Notes: a model not told the origin generated them from the sequence alone. Positions 13,635 through 21,294 are shown, numbered from the stretch's first letter. The stretch is DNA of 52,446 nucleotides from Fluviirhizobium alvei (GCF_030551875.1 NZ_JAUOZU010000024.1:1-52446); one strand, 5' to 3'. Translations and numbers: made by a program.

Positions 13635-14104
13635 CGTCATATCGTTCCGTCCCTCGCTCAAAGTTGGAAGCTGATCTTTCACAGCTGCGAGCTGAAATCG
13701 CAGATGCACAGGCGCTAGCTAATTCTATACGCATCGAAATGCAGGCGCGCCTTGCCGAGCCACTGGCTGTCATCGGAAGGCTTGAAAAGAAAGCAGATGA
13801 GATCGACGCGGAGATCAAGCGGCGCGAACAAAATGACGCGATTGTGCCGACGGTGAGCGATCACGCTTTGTTGAGATACATTGAGCGCGTGCATGAAGTT
13901 GACATTGAGCAGATACGCGGAATTTTGCTTGAGAAGGCAGAGGCAGCGATAAAGGCCGGCGCGTCTGCTGTGAGGCTTGATGATTGCACATTGGTTATTC
14001 GCGGGTCTTCCGTTGTGACTGTAAAGGTAGAGCAAAAGCGCGAGAAACCTAAGAAGATGACGCGCGCTAAACGTCAACAGTTTGAGGACTACGAACATGC
14101 ATAG
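13631..14104 (+). CDS. coiled-coil protein with conserved C-terminal domain
   Basis: A 157-residue protein. Residues 10-70 form a coiled coil (SKLEADLSQLRAEIADAQAL onward). The second half begins VSDHALLRYIERVHEVDIEQIRGIL, a motif seen in several alphaproteobacterial phage proteins, and ends in a basic tail (KKMTRAKRQQFEDYEHA). A nucleic acid-related role is plausible from the basic end but unproven. Confidence 0.65.
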   Translation: MTSYRSVPRSKLEADLSQLRAEIADAQALANSIRIEMQARLAEPLAVIGRLEKKADEIDAEIKRREQNDAIVPTVSDHALLRYIERVHEVDIEQIRGILLEKAEAAIKAGASAVRLDDCTLVIRGSSVVTVKVEQKREKPKKMTRAKRQQFEDYEHA

Positions 14105-14270
14105 TATCCTCTACGCAATCGTTGGATTTGTGTTTGTGCTGTTTGTCTTCGCCGTGGCGCTCGTCCGCTTCTCTCGTAATGAACATGATGAAGAAGACAT
14201 GAACGGCGCGCTTGAAGGCGACCAGGTGAATTTCAAAGACAACCATTCGATCGGTCACTCCTCCCTGTAA
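14097..14270 (+). CDS. small membrane protein
   Basis: A 57-residue protein (MHSILYAIVGFVFVLFVFAVALV...) with one transmembrane helix and a charged cytoplasmic or periplasmic tail. It starts inside the end of the previous gene. It is the last gene of the first right-operon block; a 12-bp stem follows at 14283-14319. Confidence 0.6.
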   Translation: MHSILYAIVGFVFVLFVFAVALVRFSRNEHDEEDMNGALEGDQVNFKDNHSIGHSSL

Positions 14271-14488
14271 GGCTGATCGATAGCGAGCGCCGCGTCATCC
14301 TCCTCCCCGCGGCGCTCGCACCTAATTCGCGGAAAGCGACTGGATAGCCGAAGAACTACGGCGTTTGTCGCTTCCGATATTGGAATAAACGTCTCGCCGA
14401 TGCGGCGGACGGTCGTGGGAATTTGATTTGGCTCCGCAACCGGCCTCTGATTTTTCCCACGACCACTCTTATTCGACTTCCTGCGCAT
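14255..14488 (-). CDS. small basic protein on the opposite strand
   Basis: A 77-residue protein (MRRKSNKSGRGKNQRPVAEPN) with AAGGAGG six bases before the ATG, a stronger ribosome site than most genes here. It has a very basic N-terminus and RIRCERRGEEDD near the end. It is antisense to the plus operon, overlaps the end of the upstream membrane gene by 16 bases, and encodes the strong hairpin at 14283-14319. Real but uncertain; no family recognised. Confidence 0.45.
   Translation of the reverse strand: MRRKSNKSGRGKNQRPVAEPNQIPTTVRRIGETFIPISEATNAVVLRLSSRFPRIRCERRGEEDDAALAIDQPYREE
14283..14319. terminator. 12-bp perfect hairpin
   Basis: GCGAGCGCCGCG / CGCGGCGCTCGC with a 13-nt loop directly follows a plus-strand gene. 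There is no U-run, so it may be a factor-dependent or partial terminator, or an RNA processing site within the right operon. Confidence 0.45.
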
Positions 14489-14532
14489 GACTGCCTCCTT
14501 GAACAAGAGCAATCAAGCAAAGGAAAATTGTC

Positions 14533-14910
14533 ATGGACGACAAAACACATGGTTTTCACGACGAAATTTTTGGCAGGAAAGACAAGGTAATGCGTGCTGC
14601 TTTAATGGACGACGTCAAAGGAATGGCTGGGTTTCTCCTAGCCAAGGAACATCGTGGGCCTGGCGATACGATAGAGGCAGCCAGTTACCGCGTTCAGACG
14701 AAATACGGCGTGCCGGCATCGTTCTTGATGAGGCTACGTCATCGCGAAGTAAAAGACATCATGATGTCAAACTTCATCGCGCTGGCGACGGCATATCAAG
14801 CGGCACTCAATAAGATAGATCGGGCCTACGAGCATGAGAAGGCTTTGGCAGACAATACGAAAATTCTCCGCTTGGCTCGTGCTTTGGCTGGCGAGGAAGG
14901 CGAGGGGTAG
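14533..14910 (+). CDS. hypothetical protein
   Basis: A 125-residue protein (MDDKTHGFHDEIFGRKDKVM) preceded by AAAGGAAAATTGTC. A central YRVQTKYGVPASFLMRLRHREVKDI could be an HTH-like helical pair. The C-terminus is helical. It opens a new block after a gap and a minus-strand gene, so a promoter may lie at 14490-14530, though none is clear. Confidence 0.6.
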   Translation: MDDKTHGFHDEIFGRKDKVMRAALMDDVKGMAGFLLAKEHRGPGDTIEAASYRVQTKYGVPASFLMRLRHREVKDIMMSNFIALATAYQAALNKIDRAYEHEKALADNTKILRLARALAGEEGEG

Positions 14911-14913
14911 GTG

Positions 14914-14997
14914 ATGATATACGGAAGTGTCTGCTCCGGGATAGAGGCGGCAACGATGGGTTGGCACCAACTGCATGGTGAGGAGAACGATCGATGA
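14914..14997 (+). pseudogene. 5' remnant of a phage cytosine-C5 DNA methyltransferase
   Basis: The 27-codon frame MIYGSVCSGIEAATMGWHQL... reproduces the start of phage Dcm-type methyltransferases ('YGSVCSGIEAA..AW'), including the SAM-binding motif I, and then loses similarity and ends HGEENDR-stop. The rest of the gene (motif IV Pro-Cys and beyond) is absent. The stop overlaps the next ATG, so the stub may still be translated for coupling. A homing endonuclease gene lies 250 bp downstream. Confidence 0.75.
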
Positions 14998-15161
14998 ACG
15001 TGGTTTTGTGGGGCCTATTTTTGGCCTGTTATGTTATTCTCATTGCATCGATGGCATATGCGCACGAGAGACGCGACAGATCGATTTTTCTGTCTGGATT
15101 GACATGTGGTGTGGTGTTTATAGCGATAGCCAATCAGGTGGCGAAGGCGGTGCTGGGATGA
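14994..15161 (+). CDS. small two-helix membrane protein
   Basis: A 55-residue product, MNVVLWGLFLACYVILIASM..., with a first hydrophobic helix and a second one (SGLTCGVVFIAIANQVAKAV). It is coupled by ATGA to the methyltransferase stub upstream and the 25-codon gene downstream. No family recognised. Confidence 0.5.
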   Translation: MNVVLWGLFLACYVILIASMAYAHERRDRSIFLSGLTCGVVFIAIANQVAKAVLG

Positions 15162-15235
15162 CAGACCCAGCCGAAATGCTGTCATGGATAGATAGGCGCA
15201 TAGCGAGCGCAAAGAAATGGCTTGAAGTGGATTGA
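15158..15235 (+). CDS. 25-residue small protein
   Basis: MTDPAEMLSWIDRRIASAKK and a short tail, starting at an ATGA overlap. Short, amphipathic and charged. Supported only by coupling to the upstream gene; it may be a fragment. Confidence 0.35.
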   Translation: MTDPAEMLSWIDRRIASAKKWLEVD

Positions 15236-15246
15236 ATAGGTGAGTA

Positions 15247-15849
15247 ATGGCTAGACGACATGTATTCATCAAATGCTCTGTGGATGACTGCGAGAGAAAT
15301 GGCCATCGTTCTGGCGGCGGATCACGCGGTTGCTGCGCAATACACTACTACCGTCTTCTAAAGCATGGCGACCCACTCGGTGGAAGGACGTTCGCCGGAG
15401 ATCCTATGAGATGGATGGAAGATCACAAGCGCTATGCTGGTGATGAGTGCTTAAAGTGGCCATTTGGCAAGGCCAATAAGGGATATGGCCTCATTCTTGT
15501 CGATGGGAGGAACATGCAGGCTAGCAGGTTCATGTGCATTTTAGCGCATGGAGTTCCAGAGTCTCCTGATCTCCAAGCTGCACATACTTGCCATAACGGT
15601 CACCAAGGATGCGTCAACCCTCGGCATTTGAAGTGGGAAACTTTTGCCGAGAACAATAAGGTGAGGCCAAGAGCGCGTTTCGGCAGCAACTCGCCATCAG
15701 CAAAACTGTCTGAGGAGCGGGTTGCTTATATGCGACGAGTGTATAAAGCCGGCAATTCAACTCAAGAAGAACTCGCGGAACTTTTCGGGGTAAACATTTC
15801 CACCGTCAACAGTGTCATCCATCGGAAGACGTGGAGGCATGTAATATGA
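15247..15849 (+). CDS. HNH_3-type homing endonuclease
   Basis: A 200-residue protein. The N-terminal Cys/His cluster (CSVDDCERNGHRSGG, CCAIHYYRLLKHGDP) is followed by an HNH_3 domain (NKGYGLILVDG, ASRFMCILAHG, AAHTCHNGHQGCVNPRHLKW) and a C-terminal helix-turn-helix (STQEELAELFGVNISTVNSV). Ends in TWRHV, like the WKHV of the minus-strand relative at 4703-5236. It would cut a recipient phage genome at an allele lacking the element. It sits beside a truncated methyltransferase gene. Confidence 0.9.
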   Translation: MARRHVFIKCSVDDCERNGHRSGGGSRGCCAIHYYRLLKHGDPLGGRTFAGDPMRWMEDHKRYAGDECLKWPFGKANKGYGLILVDGRNMQASRFMCILAHGVPESPDLQAAHTCHNGHQGCVNPRHLKWETFAENNKVRPRARFGSNSPSAKLSEERVAYMRRVYKAGNSTQEELAELFGVNISTVNSVIHRKTWRHVI

Positions 15850-15953
15850 TGGACAGTTACCTTTTCCGATCCTGCTTTGACGACATCGCCATGCTGACGG
15901 AAATACGCGCCGCCTATGCCAAGGCGCTAGCAAGAAGGGAGGCTGGGCAATAA
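15846..15953 (+). CDS. 35-residue small protein
   Basis: MMDSYLFRSCFDDIAMLTEI and a basic helix ending RREAGQ, coupled by ATGA to the homing endonuclease upstream and by TAATG to the methyltransferase downstream. AAGAAGGGAGG inside it serves as the ribosome site for the methyltransferase. Possibly a real small protein; no function known. Confidence 0.45.
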   Translation: MMDSYLFRSCFDDIAMLTEIRAAYAKALARREAGQ

Positions 15954-16807
15954 TGGCAAAGCTCACGAAAGCGCAAGCGAAAGCCCATCAGCAGGCCTGT
16001 GACCTCCTAAATAAGGACGTTCTGTCAGATGACGAAAAGTTTTTTGTAATTGAAAACTGGCAGGAGTCGGCGATGCACATCAACAGCACATCGGGGGCTT
16101 TTTTTACTCCATATGGTCTAGCTCGTGATTTTGCGATTGAGACATTCTCCGGGCGGATGATCGACCTATGCGCCGGTATTGGAACCCTATCGTTTGCAGC
16201 TTCTATGATGCACCGCTGGTCTTCGGCACGGCTAGACATCACCTGCATTGAAATCAACCCAGCCTATGTGGCTGTCGGACGGAAGATTTTGCCAGAGGCG
16301 ACATGGATAGAGGCTAGCGTGTTCGATGTTATCGATATGGACCTAGGCCGTTTCGACATCGCCATTAGCAATCCTCCTTTTGGGAGGATAACGCGACCTG
16401 ATGGTAAAAGAAGCCCGAGATATACTGGAGCAGAGTTCGAATTCCATGTGATAGATATTGCCGCGCACCTGGCTGGCTACGGCGTGTTCATTTTGCCTCA
16501 AATGTCGTCTGGGTTCCGCTACAGTGGATCGCAGCACTACCAGCGCGATACGAGCGGAAAGGCATTTGATTTTCAACAGAAGACGGGCGTCTATTTCGGC
16601 CCATCGTGCGGCATCGACACGGCAACATATCTTGGCGACTGGCGCGGTGTGTCCCCGCTCTGCGAGGTCGTCTGCTGTGAGTTTGCGGAGTTGGCCGCGG
16701 TTCCTTGCCACGACGCTCATGTGCAGTTGCCTACCACTGTTTACCAGGCGACATCGAAACCTACGGGAACCACCAGCCAGTTGAGCTTATTCGGAGAAGT
16801 CGTATGA
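15953..16807 (+). CDS. DNA adenine-N6 methyltransferase
   Basis: A 284-residue protein. SAM-binding motif I is MIDLCAGIGTLSFAA (about residues 68-82); the acidic motif is ITCIEINPAYVAVG; the catalytic motif IV is ISNPPFG (about 139). No specificity domain is evident, so it is a solitary phage methyltransferase. Likely substrates are adenines in phage DNA, for protection against host restriction. The next gene is a second methyltransferase with the NPPY motif. Confidence 0.9.
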   Translation: MAKLTKAQAKAHQQACDLLNKDVLSDDEKFFVIENWQESAMHINSTSGAFFTPYGLARDFAIETFSGRMIDLCAGIGTLSFAASMMHRWSSARLDITCIEINPAYVAVGRKILPEATWIEASVFDVIDMDLGRFDIAISNPPFGRITRPDGKRSPRYTGAEFEFHVIDIAAHLAGYGVFILPQMSSGFRYSGSQHYQRDTSGKAFDFQQKTGVYFGPSCGIDTATYLGDWRGVSPLCEVVCCEFAELAAVPCHDAHVQLPTTVYQATSKPTGTTSQLSLFGEVV

Positions 16808-17367
16808 CAGTAGTAGCAAGCCGCTTCGAGCGCAGACACCGCGATCTGTACGAAACAGAAAAGTGGGCTACTGAGGCACTTATTCGCCGGTTCCCAGTCC
16901 ACGGCCTCACGGTATGGGAGCCGGCGGCTGGCAACCACATGATTGCCGATGTTCTTCGCGAGGCTGGAGCAACAGTTCGCACGTCCGATATTGCGGTCTA
17001 CGATCGCCAGCATGACGCCATCTATGATTTCCTTGTCGATCGCCCGCATAGCGAGCCGTTGGTGCAGGCGATCATCACGAACCCTCCTTATGGCAAGGGC
17101 AACCGAGACGCCGTCATATTCGCGCGCAATGCGCTGGAGCGATGCGACGGCCTCGTTGCGCTTCTGCTGACGGCCAAATTCGATTTTGGAAAGACGCGCC
17201 GGTTCCTGTTCGCTGACAATGATCGGTTCTGGGCAAAGATCGCTCTTGTCGATCGTATCCAGTGGTTCCCTGGCGACACGTCAGGGACTGAAGATCATGC
17301 TTGGTACATATGGGGACCAAAGGGCGCTCGTTACACCAAAACGATGTTTTGGGAGGGGAAAAAATGA
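16804..17367 (+). CDS. second SAM-dependent DNA methyltransferase
   Basis: A 187-residue protein from the ATG overlapping the upstream stop (MTVVASRFERRHRDLYETEK). Motif I is VWEPAAGNHMIADVL and catalytic motif IV is ITNPPYGKGN, typical of N6-adenine or N4-cytosine enzymes. The C-terminal half (AKFDFGKTRRFLFADN...WFPGDTSGTEDHAWYIWG) matches compact phage methyltransferases. It pairs with the NPPF enzyme upstream; the two may act on different sequences. Confidence 0.88.
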   Translation: MTVVASRFERRHRDLYETEKWATEALIRRFPVHGLTVWEPAAGNHMIADVLREAGATVRTSDIAVYDRQHDAIYDFLVDRPHSEPLVQAIITNPPYGKGNRDAVIFARNALERCDGLVALLLTAKFDFGKTRRFLFADNDRFWAKIALVDRIQWFPGDTSGTEDHAWYIWGPKGARYTKTMFWEGKK

Positions 17368-17717
17368 TACGACTTTCCCTGCCATATCCACCATCTGCAT
17401 GGGATCTCTACACGGGATGGGGGAAAGGCCGCCGGCTATCGAACGAATACAAGAAATGGCGCGATGACGTTGGCTACTTCGTCAAGGTGCCCAAAGAGCC
17501 GATATCGGTTCCATTCTCCATATCTATCGCGCTTCGTCGCGGAAGCGGGCGGCATGACCTAGACAACAGAGCAAAGGGCATTCTCGACGCACTGCAGCAT
17601 TATGGCGTGATCAAAAACGATAACCTATGCGAGCGGATTTCAATGCACTGGGACGCTGATTTACCGGCTGAGTGCGTTGTGCTGCTGCAAGAAGCAGAAG
17701 AGGCAGTAGCATCATGA
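17364..17717 (+). CDS. rusA: RusA-like Holliday junction resolvase
   Basis: A 117-residue protein from the ATG at 17364. RLSLPYPPSAWDLY and RHDLDNRAKGILDALQHYGVI followed by KND match the RusA core, with conserved Asp residues that bind metal. It resolves four-way junctions during phage recombination and replication before packaging. Coupled by ATGA to the upstream methyltransferase. Confidence 0.92.
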   Translation: MIRLSLPYPPSAWDLYTGWGKGRRLSNEYKKWRDDVGYFVKVPKEPISVPFSISIALRRGSGRHDLDNRAKGILDALQHYGVIKNDNLCERISMHWDADLPAECVVLLQEAEEAVAS

Positions 17718-18274
17718 CACCGATCGCGACAGCGCTTAAACACATGCTCGCTTCCGGCCTTGCGCATGAGAGTGTCGTAAAAGCCGTCGAAGATATGGAG
17801 CGCGAGATGTACGGCTCAAAGCGCGCGAAGACAGAGACGAAACATGAAGCAAGCGCTGCTGTTGATAGCGCTCTTGATGTTTACAAGCTTTATGCCGAAA
17901 AAGCCGGATTCTCCATACCTCGCAAGCTTACAGCCGAACGCGTCAAAAAGATCAATGCGCGCTTGGCAGAAAGCGGCGAAGATGCATGGGCAGAAGCTTG
18001 CAAGAAGATGGCAGCAAGCTCGTTTTGCCGCGGTGTGAACAATAGCGGGTGGAAAGCGGATCTCGACTTTCTCTTGCAGCCGTCCAGTTTCAATCGCATC
18101 CTTGAAGGACGATACGACGACCGAAAGGCCGTAGCGAGAGAGACTGAATTTGCCCGCCATCAACGCGAATGCACCCAAGCCTTAGAGCGCAAAGTCTATG
18201 GAGGCCGCAATGAACACTTTGCCAGCGACAACCCAGCTTTCGACCTTAGCCCTGGAGATTGGCGAGCTCACTGA
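17714..18274 (+). CDS. replication-associated protein
   Basis: A 186-residue protein. The N-terminus has a helical 'ESVVKAVEDMEREMYG' segment. The C-terminal part (WAEACKKMAASSFCRG, GWKADLDFLLQPSSFNRIL then EGRYDD) matches the tail of phage replication initiators of the O/DnaT-like type ('SxFLxG...GWxxxFDWLLxPxNFxKIxEGxY'). The winged-helix initiator part found in longer relatives is missing or diverged. Overlaps the next gene by 65 bases. Confidence 0.7.
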   Translation: MTPIATALKHMLASGLAHESVVKAVEDMEREMYGSKRAKTETKHEASAAVDSALDVYKLYAEKAGFSIPRKLTAERVKKINARLAESGEDAWAEACKKMAASSFCRGVNNSGWKADLDFLLQPSSFNRILEGRYDDRKAVARETEFARHQRECTQALERKVYGGRNEHFASDNPAFDLSPGDWRAH

Positions 18275-18845
18275 AAAGCTGCAGCCACCTACGAGCGAAA
18301 TGATTGCCGCCAACCTGCTTTCTATGCGCCGTGTTGGCATGGCATACTCGCAAGGCATAGACCCGGAGATGATCGAAACTGTCTATTCATACGCTCTTAG
18401 AGACGTCTCGGCGATCGGGCTGCAGGAAGCCACAAAGAAGATCCTCAAGGGCGAATATGACATCGAATACGGTTTCATACCTAAGCCGCCTGAATTGGCA
18501 GCCATGGCCCGTTCAGAGGCTAAGAAACACAGAGTCAAGCGAGCTGATCTGATAGAGAAGCAGCGCACGCTCCAAGATCTCAGCGCATACCGCAGCAGAA
18601 AGCCGGATCATGGAACGAAAGAGCGCATACGAGAGGTGCTTGGCCGGTTCCGTGCAGAGACAGCAGCGTCACGCGTTGAGAACGCGCTACCGCAAGAGAC
18701 GATGAGCGAAGAGCGCGCGGCATACTTTTCGCAGATCATGCAGCTTAACGACGCAAAAGACGGTCCAGACGCAACACAAATGGCCTTTCGTCGCAGGATC
18801 AAGTCAGAGATTGAACAGGCAAGTTTAGGTGAGGTGCAGGAATGA
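18210..18845 (+). CDS. hypothetical replication-module protein
   Basis: A 211-residue helical protein from the ATG at 18210 (MNTLPATTQLSTLALEIGEL), preceded by ATGGAGGCCGCA. Central IEYGFIPKPPELAAMARSEA recalls phage proteins that follow replication initiators and are thought to help load helicase. No Walker motif, so it is not a DnaC-type ATPase. Role inferred from position only. Confidence 0.6.
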   Translation: MNTLPATTQLSTLALEIGELTEKLQPPTSEMIAANLLSMRRVGMAYSQGIDPEMIETVYSYALRDVSAIGLQEATKKILKGEYDIEYGFIPKPPELAAMARSEAKKHRVKRADLIEKQRTLQDLSAYRSRKPDHGTKERIREVLGRFRAETAASRVENALPQETMSEERAAYFSQIMQLNDAKDGPDATQMAFRRRIKSEIEQASLGEVQE

Positions 18846-19096
18846 AGCTATTTCTTATCCTTTATGCAGGCTCAAAAATTGTCGGCACATGGGGCCCGCT
18901 GCCATATGGCATGGAAGAATGCCGCAACCGAGCTGACGATCGCCGGCAAGACATCAATGAATTGATTCAGACAGGGGTCAATTCAAAGGGAGAGAAGATA
19001 CCAAAAGAAGCGATCGCCATGATGAAAACATTTCGTCTAGGCTGTGAGTACCATGCTCACAGACCAAGTTTGGATCATAGTGAGGTTCAGGAATGA
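18842..19096 (+). CDS. small exported-type protein
   Basis: An 84-residue protein with hydrophobic MKLFLILYAG start, a Cys at MEECRN and another at LGCEYHAH. It resembles in layout the protein at 1305-1496. It is flanked by two near-identical junctions, GAGGTGCAGGAATGA (18831-18845) and GAGGTTCAGGAATGA (19082-19096), so it behaves as a cassette. Function unknown. Confidence 0.6.
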   Translation: MKLFLILYAGSKIVGTWGPLPYGMEECRNRADDRRQDINELIQTGVNSKGEKIPKEAIAMMKTFRLGCEYHAHRPSLDHSEVQE

Positions 19097-19599
19097 CAGC
19101 GCATATCATCCCGGTTCGTTCAGAGTTCTCCGGCATTGCTGATATACGAAGCCATGCAAGAGCTGTGCGTGAAAGGCTGTTTACTGCTCCGAGAAAAGCG
19201 ACGAAAGTTTCTCTTGTTGATGACAAAGAGACAAAGATACCGCCGCCTATGTGGCAGACGCAGCCGATGCTATTCAATGAACATGAAGTAGCATACCGGG
19301 TCCAGTTGGCGCTGGCTGAACTGAAGAAAAACACAGAGGTTCCAGACACGCATAAAAGCATCATGCAGATAGTTGCAGAGGTGCTTAAATCGTACCCTGG
19401 GATCACAGTTTCTGAGGTTAGAGGACCGTGTAGAGATGCGACTTTGGTGCGTGCGCGACATGAGGCGATTTACGAGGTTAGACGGCAAACTAGCTTTTCG
19501 CTCCCACAGATTGGGCGCTGGTTTGGCGGGCGTGATCATAGCTCTATTCTCAGCGCTGTCCGCAAGATTAGAAAACAGAGGCAGGAAGCATGCGAGTAG
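19093..19599 (+). CDS. DnaA domain IV-like DNA-binding protein
   Basis: A 168-residue protein whose C-terminal half matches the DnaA box-binding domain: SIMQIVAEVLKSYPGI (helix), then LVRARHEAIYEVRR, SLPQIGRWFGGRDHSSIL and AVRKIRK. The DnaA signature 'RxxxxARHxAxYL...SLPxIGxxFGGRDHSTV' is nearly complete. No AAA+ domain is present. It could bind DnaA boxes in the phage or host origin, as an initiator or as a competitor of host DnaA. Confidence 0.8.
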   Translation: MTAHIIPVRSEFSGIADIRSHARAVRERLFTAPRKATKVSLVDDKETKIPPPMWQTQPMLFNEHEVAYRVQLALAELKKNTEVPDTHKSIMQIVAEVLKSYPGITVSEVRGPCRDATLVRARHEAIYEVRRQTSFSLPQIGRWFGGRDHSSILSAVRKIRKQRQEACE

Positions 19600-19877
19600 A
19601 ACGCAAAGCAGAATACGCGAATTCAACATTGCCGCCGCTTGAGGAGCTTGTAGAGCTATTCGCGGAAGGCATGACGACGAAGCAGATAGCCGAGAAATAT
19701 GGTGTTAGAAATGATACTGTAAGAAGCAAATTTCAGAGGTATGGCGTGTCACTTCGTGATATCATTGTTCGCACAACAAGGATGCCAGAGCCGAAAGACG
19801 GCGTGATGAATTTCGTGACATCCACCGGCTATGTCTGTTCTCTGCCGAAGGTGTCTATTCTGGAGAATGGCGCATGA
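19590..19877 (+). CDS. small HTH protein
   Basis: A 95-residue protein. LEELVELFAEGMTTKQIAEKYGVRNDTVRSKFQRYGVS is a helix-turn-helix of the resolvase/sigma-like type. The rest is short and has no enzymatic motif. Probably a DNA-binding regulator within the replication block. Confidence 0.7.
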   Translation: MRVERKAEYANSTLPPLEELVELFAEGMTTKQIAEKYGVRNDTVRSKFQRYGVSLRDIIVRTTRMPEPKDGVMNFVTSTGYVCSLPKVSILENGA

Positions 19878-20164
19878 CTGATATCATCGAGAGAAAGTTC
19901 GTGTGGAAGAGAAACACGGCACAATATTCGACAGGAGAAATTCTGTACATTGGAAAGATCGCCGTCGGCGGGTGGTTTAACCCAACAGTTTCGAAAGGCG
20001 ACCCGACTTTGTACAGAGCTAGAATTGATCTTCCTAGCCTTACGATGAGTAGGGCAACGATCGATTTTGATAACCATGAAAAAGCTCGTGCGCGCGTCGA
20101 GGCTGCGGTAAAAACTTGGTTCAAGTGGCTAGAGCAAGAGAGCGTTGAGGCCGCCGCGTCATGA
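19874..20164 (+). CDS. hypothetical protein
   Basis: A 96-residue protein (MTDIIERKFVWKRNTAQYST), beta-rich with a C-terminal helix (EKARARVEAAVKTWFKWLE). Coupled to both neighbours by ATGA. The pattern is typical of small phage proteins that follow replication genes; no function known. Confidence 0.6.
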   Translation: MTDIIERKFVWKRNTAQYSTGEILYIGKIAVGGWFNPTVSKGDPTLYRARIDLPSLTMSRATIDFDNHEKARARVEAAVKTWFKWLEQESVEAAAS

Positions 20165-20376
20165 CAGAATACAGCTACGGCCCATGGATCAAGCACGACG
20201 GCAAAGGAATGCCGGTTGATGGCGATACGCTAGTAGAAGTGAAATATGAGAACGGAAATGTAGACAAACCATGCGAGGCTGAAATTCACGATTTGCTTGA
20301 TAGCTGGGGGCCGGAACCAATGGTCGTCGTTCTCTCTATCTCAGAATACCGCATCGTAAACGAGGCTAAGCTATGA
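20161..20376 (+). CDS. hypothetical protein
   Basis: A 71-residue protein (MTEYSYGPWIKHDGKGMPVD) with one Cys and mixed strand and helix. Start and stop overlap neighbours by ATGA. 'GPWI.HDGKG.PV' openings are common in small phage proteins of unknown function. Confidence 0.6.
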   Translation: MTEYSYGPWIKHDGKGMPVDGDTLVEVKYENGNVDKPCEAEIHDLLDSWGPEPMVVVLSISEYRIVNEAKL

Positions 20377-20618
20377 TTGAACGTTGCTTTACACCATCAG
20401 GTCAACTTAAGTTTGATCCGTACCGAACGGATAGAGGCGATGAAAATTATAAGTTGCTTTTTGATGATCATGGAGAGCTAAAAGACCGTACGGAACTGGC
20501 AAGATTGATCATAAAGAATAGCTGGTCATGGGAAAGCGATGCTGTAGCGCTTTTTCATTCATCAGTCTTTGCTTCAAACACCAAGGGAAATTATCCAACG
20601 GTGTATTATTGGAGGTAA
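20373..20618 (+). CDS. hypothetical protein
   Basis: An 81-residue protein (MIERCFTPSGQLKFDPYRTD), hydrophilic, starting at an ATGA overlap. GGAGGTAAGTCC at its end is the ribosome site of the next gene. No domain recognised. Confidence 0.55.
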   Translation: MIERCFTPSGQLKFDPYRTDRGDENYKLLFDDHGELKDRTELARLIIKNSWSWESDAVALFHSSVFASNTKGNYPTVYYWR

Positions 20619-20622
20619 GTCC

Positions 20623-21057
20623 ATGACAGACAACGTCATCGATCTAAGGCCAGAAGCAAAAGAGCGCCTGATCTATCTTTGCGTTGAATGCGGTTGCTCA
20701 ACGTTCTACATGTACTCAGACGGCACGACAGAATGCGCAGCGTGCAATGGGCTAGATGCCGGCGGTGAATGGGTGACGAAGCTCGAAAGCCAGCCAAAAA
20801 GCCCTGAGAAGACAGACGCAGGTAGTTTTAGTGTTACATGCGTTGGTTCTCCTGAGCTTGCAAGGGAGCGAGTCGTAAAGAACATCAATACGCGCAAAGG
20901 CGAGCTTGCTTTGCTCGGAGGATGGTTCGAGGACGGATCTGTATCTCTATGGGACGGCGCGGAGGACGACGATCAAAACGATTGGCTGATAAACAAGCTT
21001 AGAGAAGCTGCCGACCATCTGGATATGCGGAAAGTCAACCCAGACGACGACAAGTGA
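20623..21057 (+). CDS. zinc-ribbon protein
   Basis: A 144-residue protein starting at the ATG after GGAGGTAAGTCC. A zinc-ribbon motif lies near the N-terminus (YLCVECGCSTFYMYSDGTTE followed by CAAC). The C-terminal half is acidic and mixed. Possible nucleic-acid contact through the ribbon; no known family. Confidence 0.65.
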   Translation: MTDNVIDLRPEAKERLIYLCVECGCSTFYMYSDGTTECAACNGLDAGGEWVTKLESQPKSPEKTDAGSFSVTCVGSPELARERVVKNINTRKGELALLGGWFEDGSVSLWDGAEDDDQNDWLINKLREAADHLDMRKVNPDDDK

Positions 21058-21071
21058 AAGGACGATTGAGC

Positions 21072-21278
21072 ATGAACGGATATAAGCCTTCTATGTATCT
21101 TGCGAAAATTGGCATAACAGTCGCTGCATGTTCTGCTATTTTTGGCGTTATCGTGTTATCTGCGTCTATCTTGAAATATAACTCAGGAGACGCATTGGTG
21201 CAGGCATTAGTTGTTGGCGGAGCTGCTGCCGTGTTCCTAGTCAATGTCATCGCGTGCGCTTTTATCTGGCGCGCATAA
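21072..21278 (+). CDS. small two-helix membrane protein
   Basis: A 68-residue protein with two hydrophobic segments (IGITVAACSAIFGVIVLSAS and ALVVGGAAAVFLVNVIACAF). The ATG at 21072 follows AAGGACGATTGAGC, and the identical leader recurs before the next gene at 21281-21294, so this gene is flanked by 17-bp direct repeats. Function unknown. Confidence 0.6.
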   Translation: MNGYKPSMYLAKIGITVAACSAIFGVIVLSASILKYNSGDALVQALVVGGAAAVFLVNVIACAFIWRA

Positions 21279-21294
21279 TGAAGGACGATTGAGC

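Noticed and set aside
14975-15235. 86-codon frame with Cys-rich middle
   Set aside because: Another frame through the membrane gene at 14994 and the 25-codon gene at 15158, which are coupled by ATGA overlaps.
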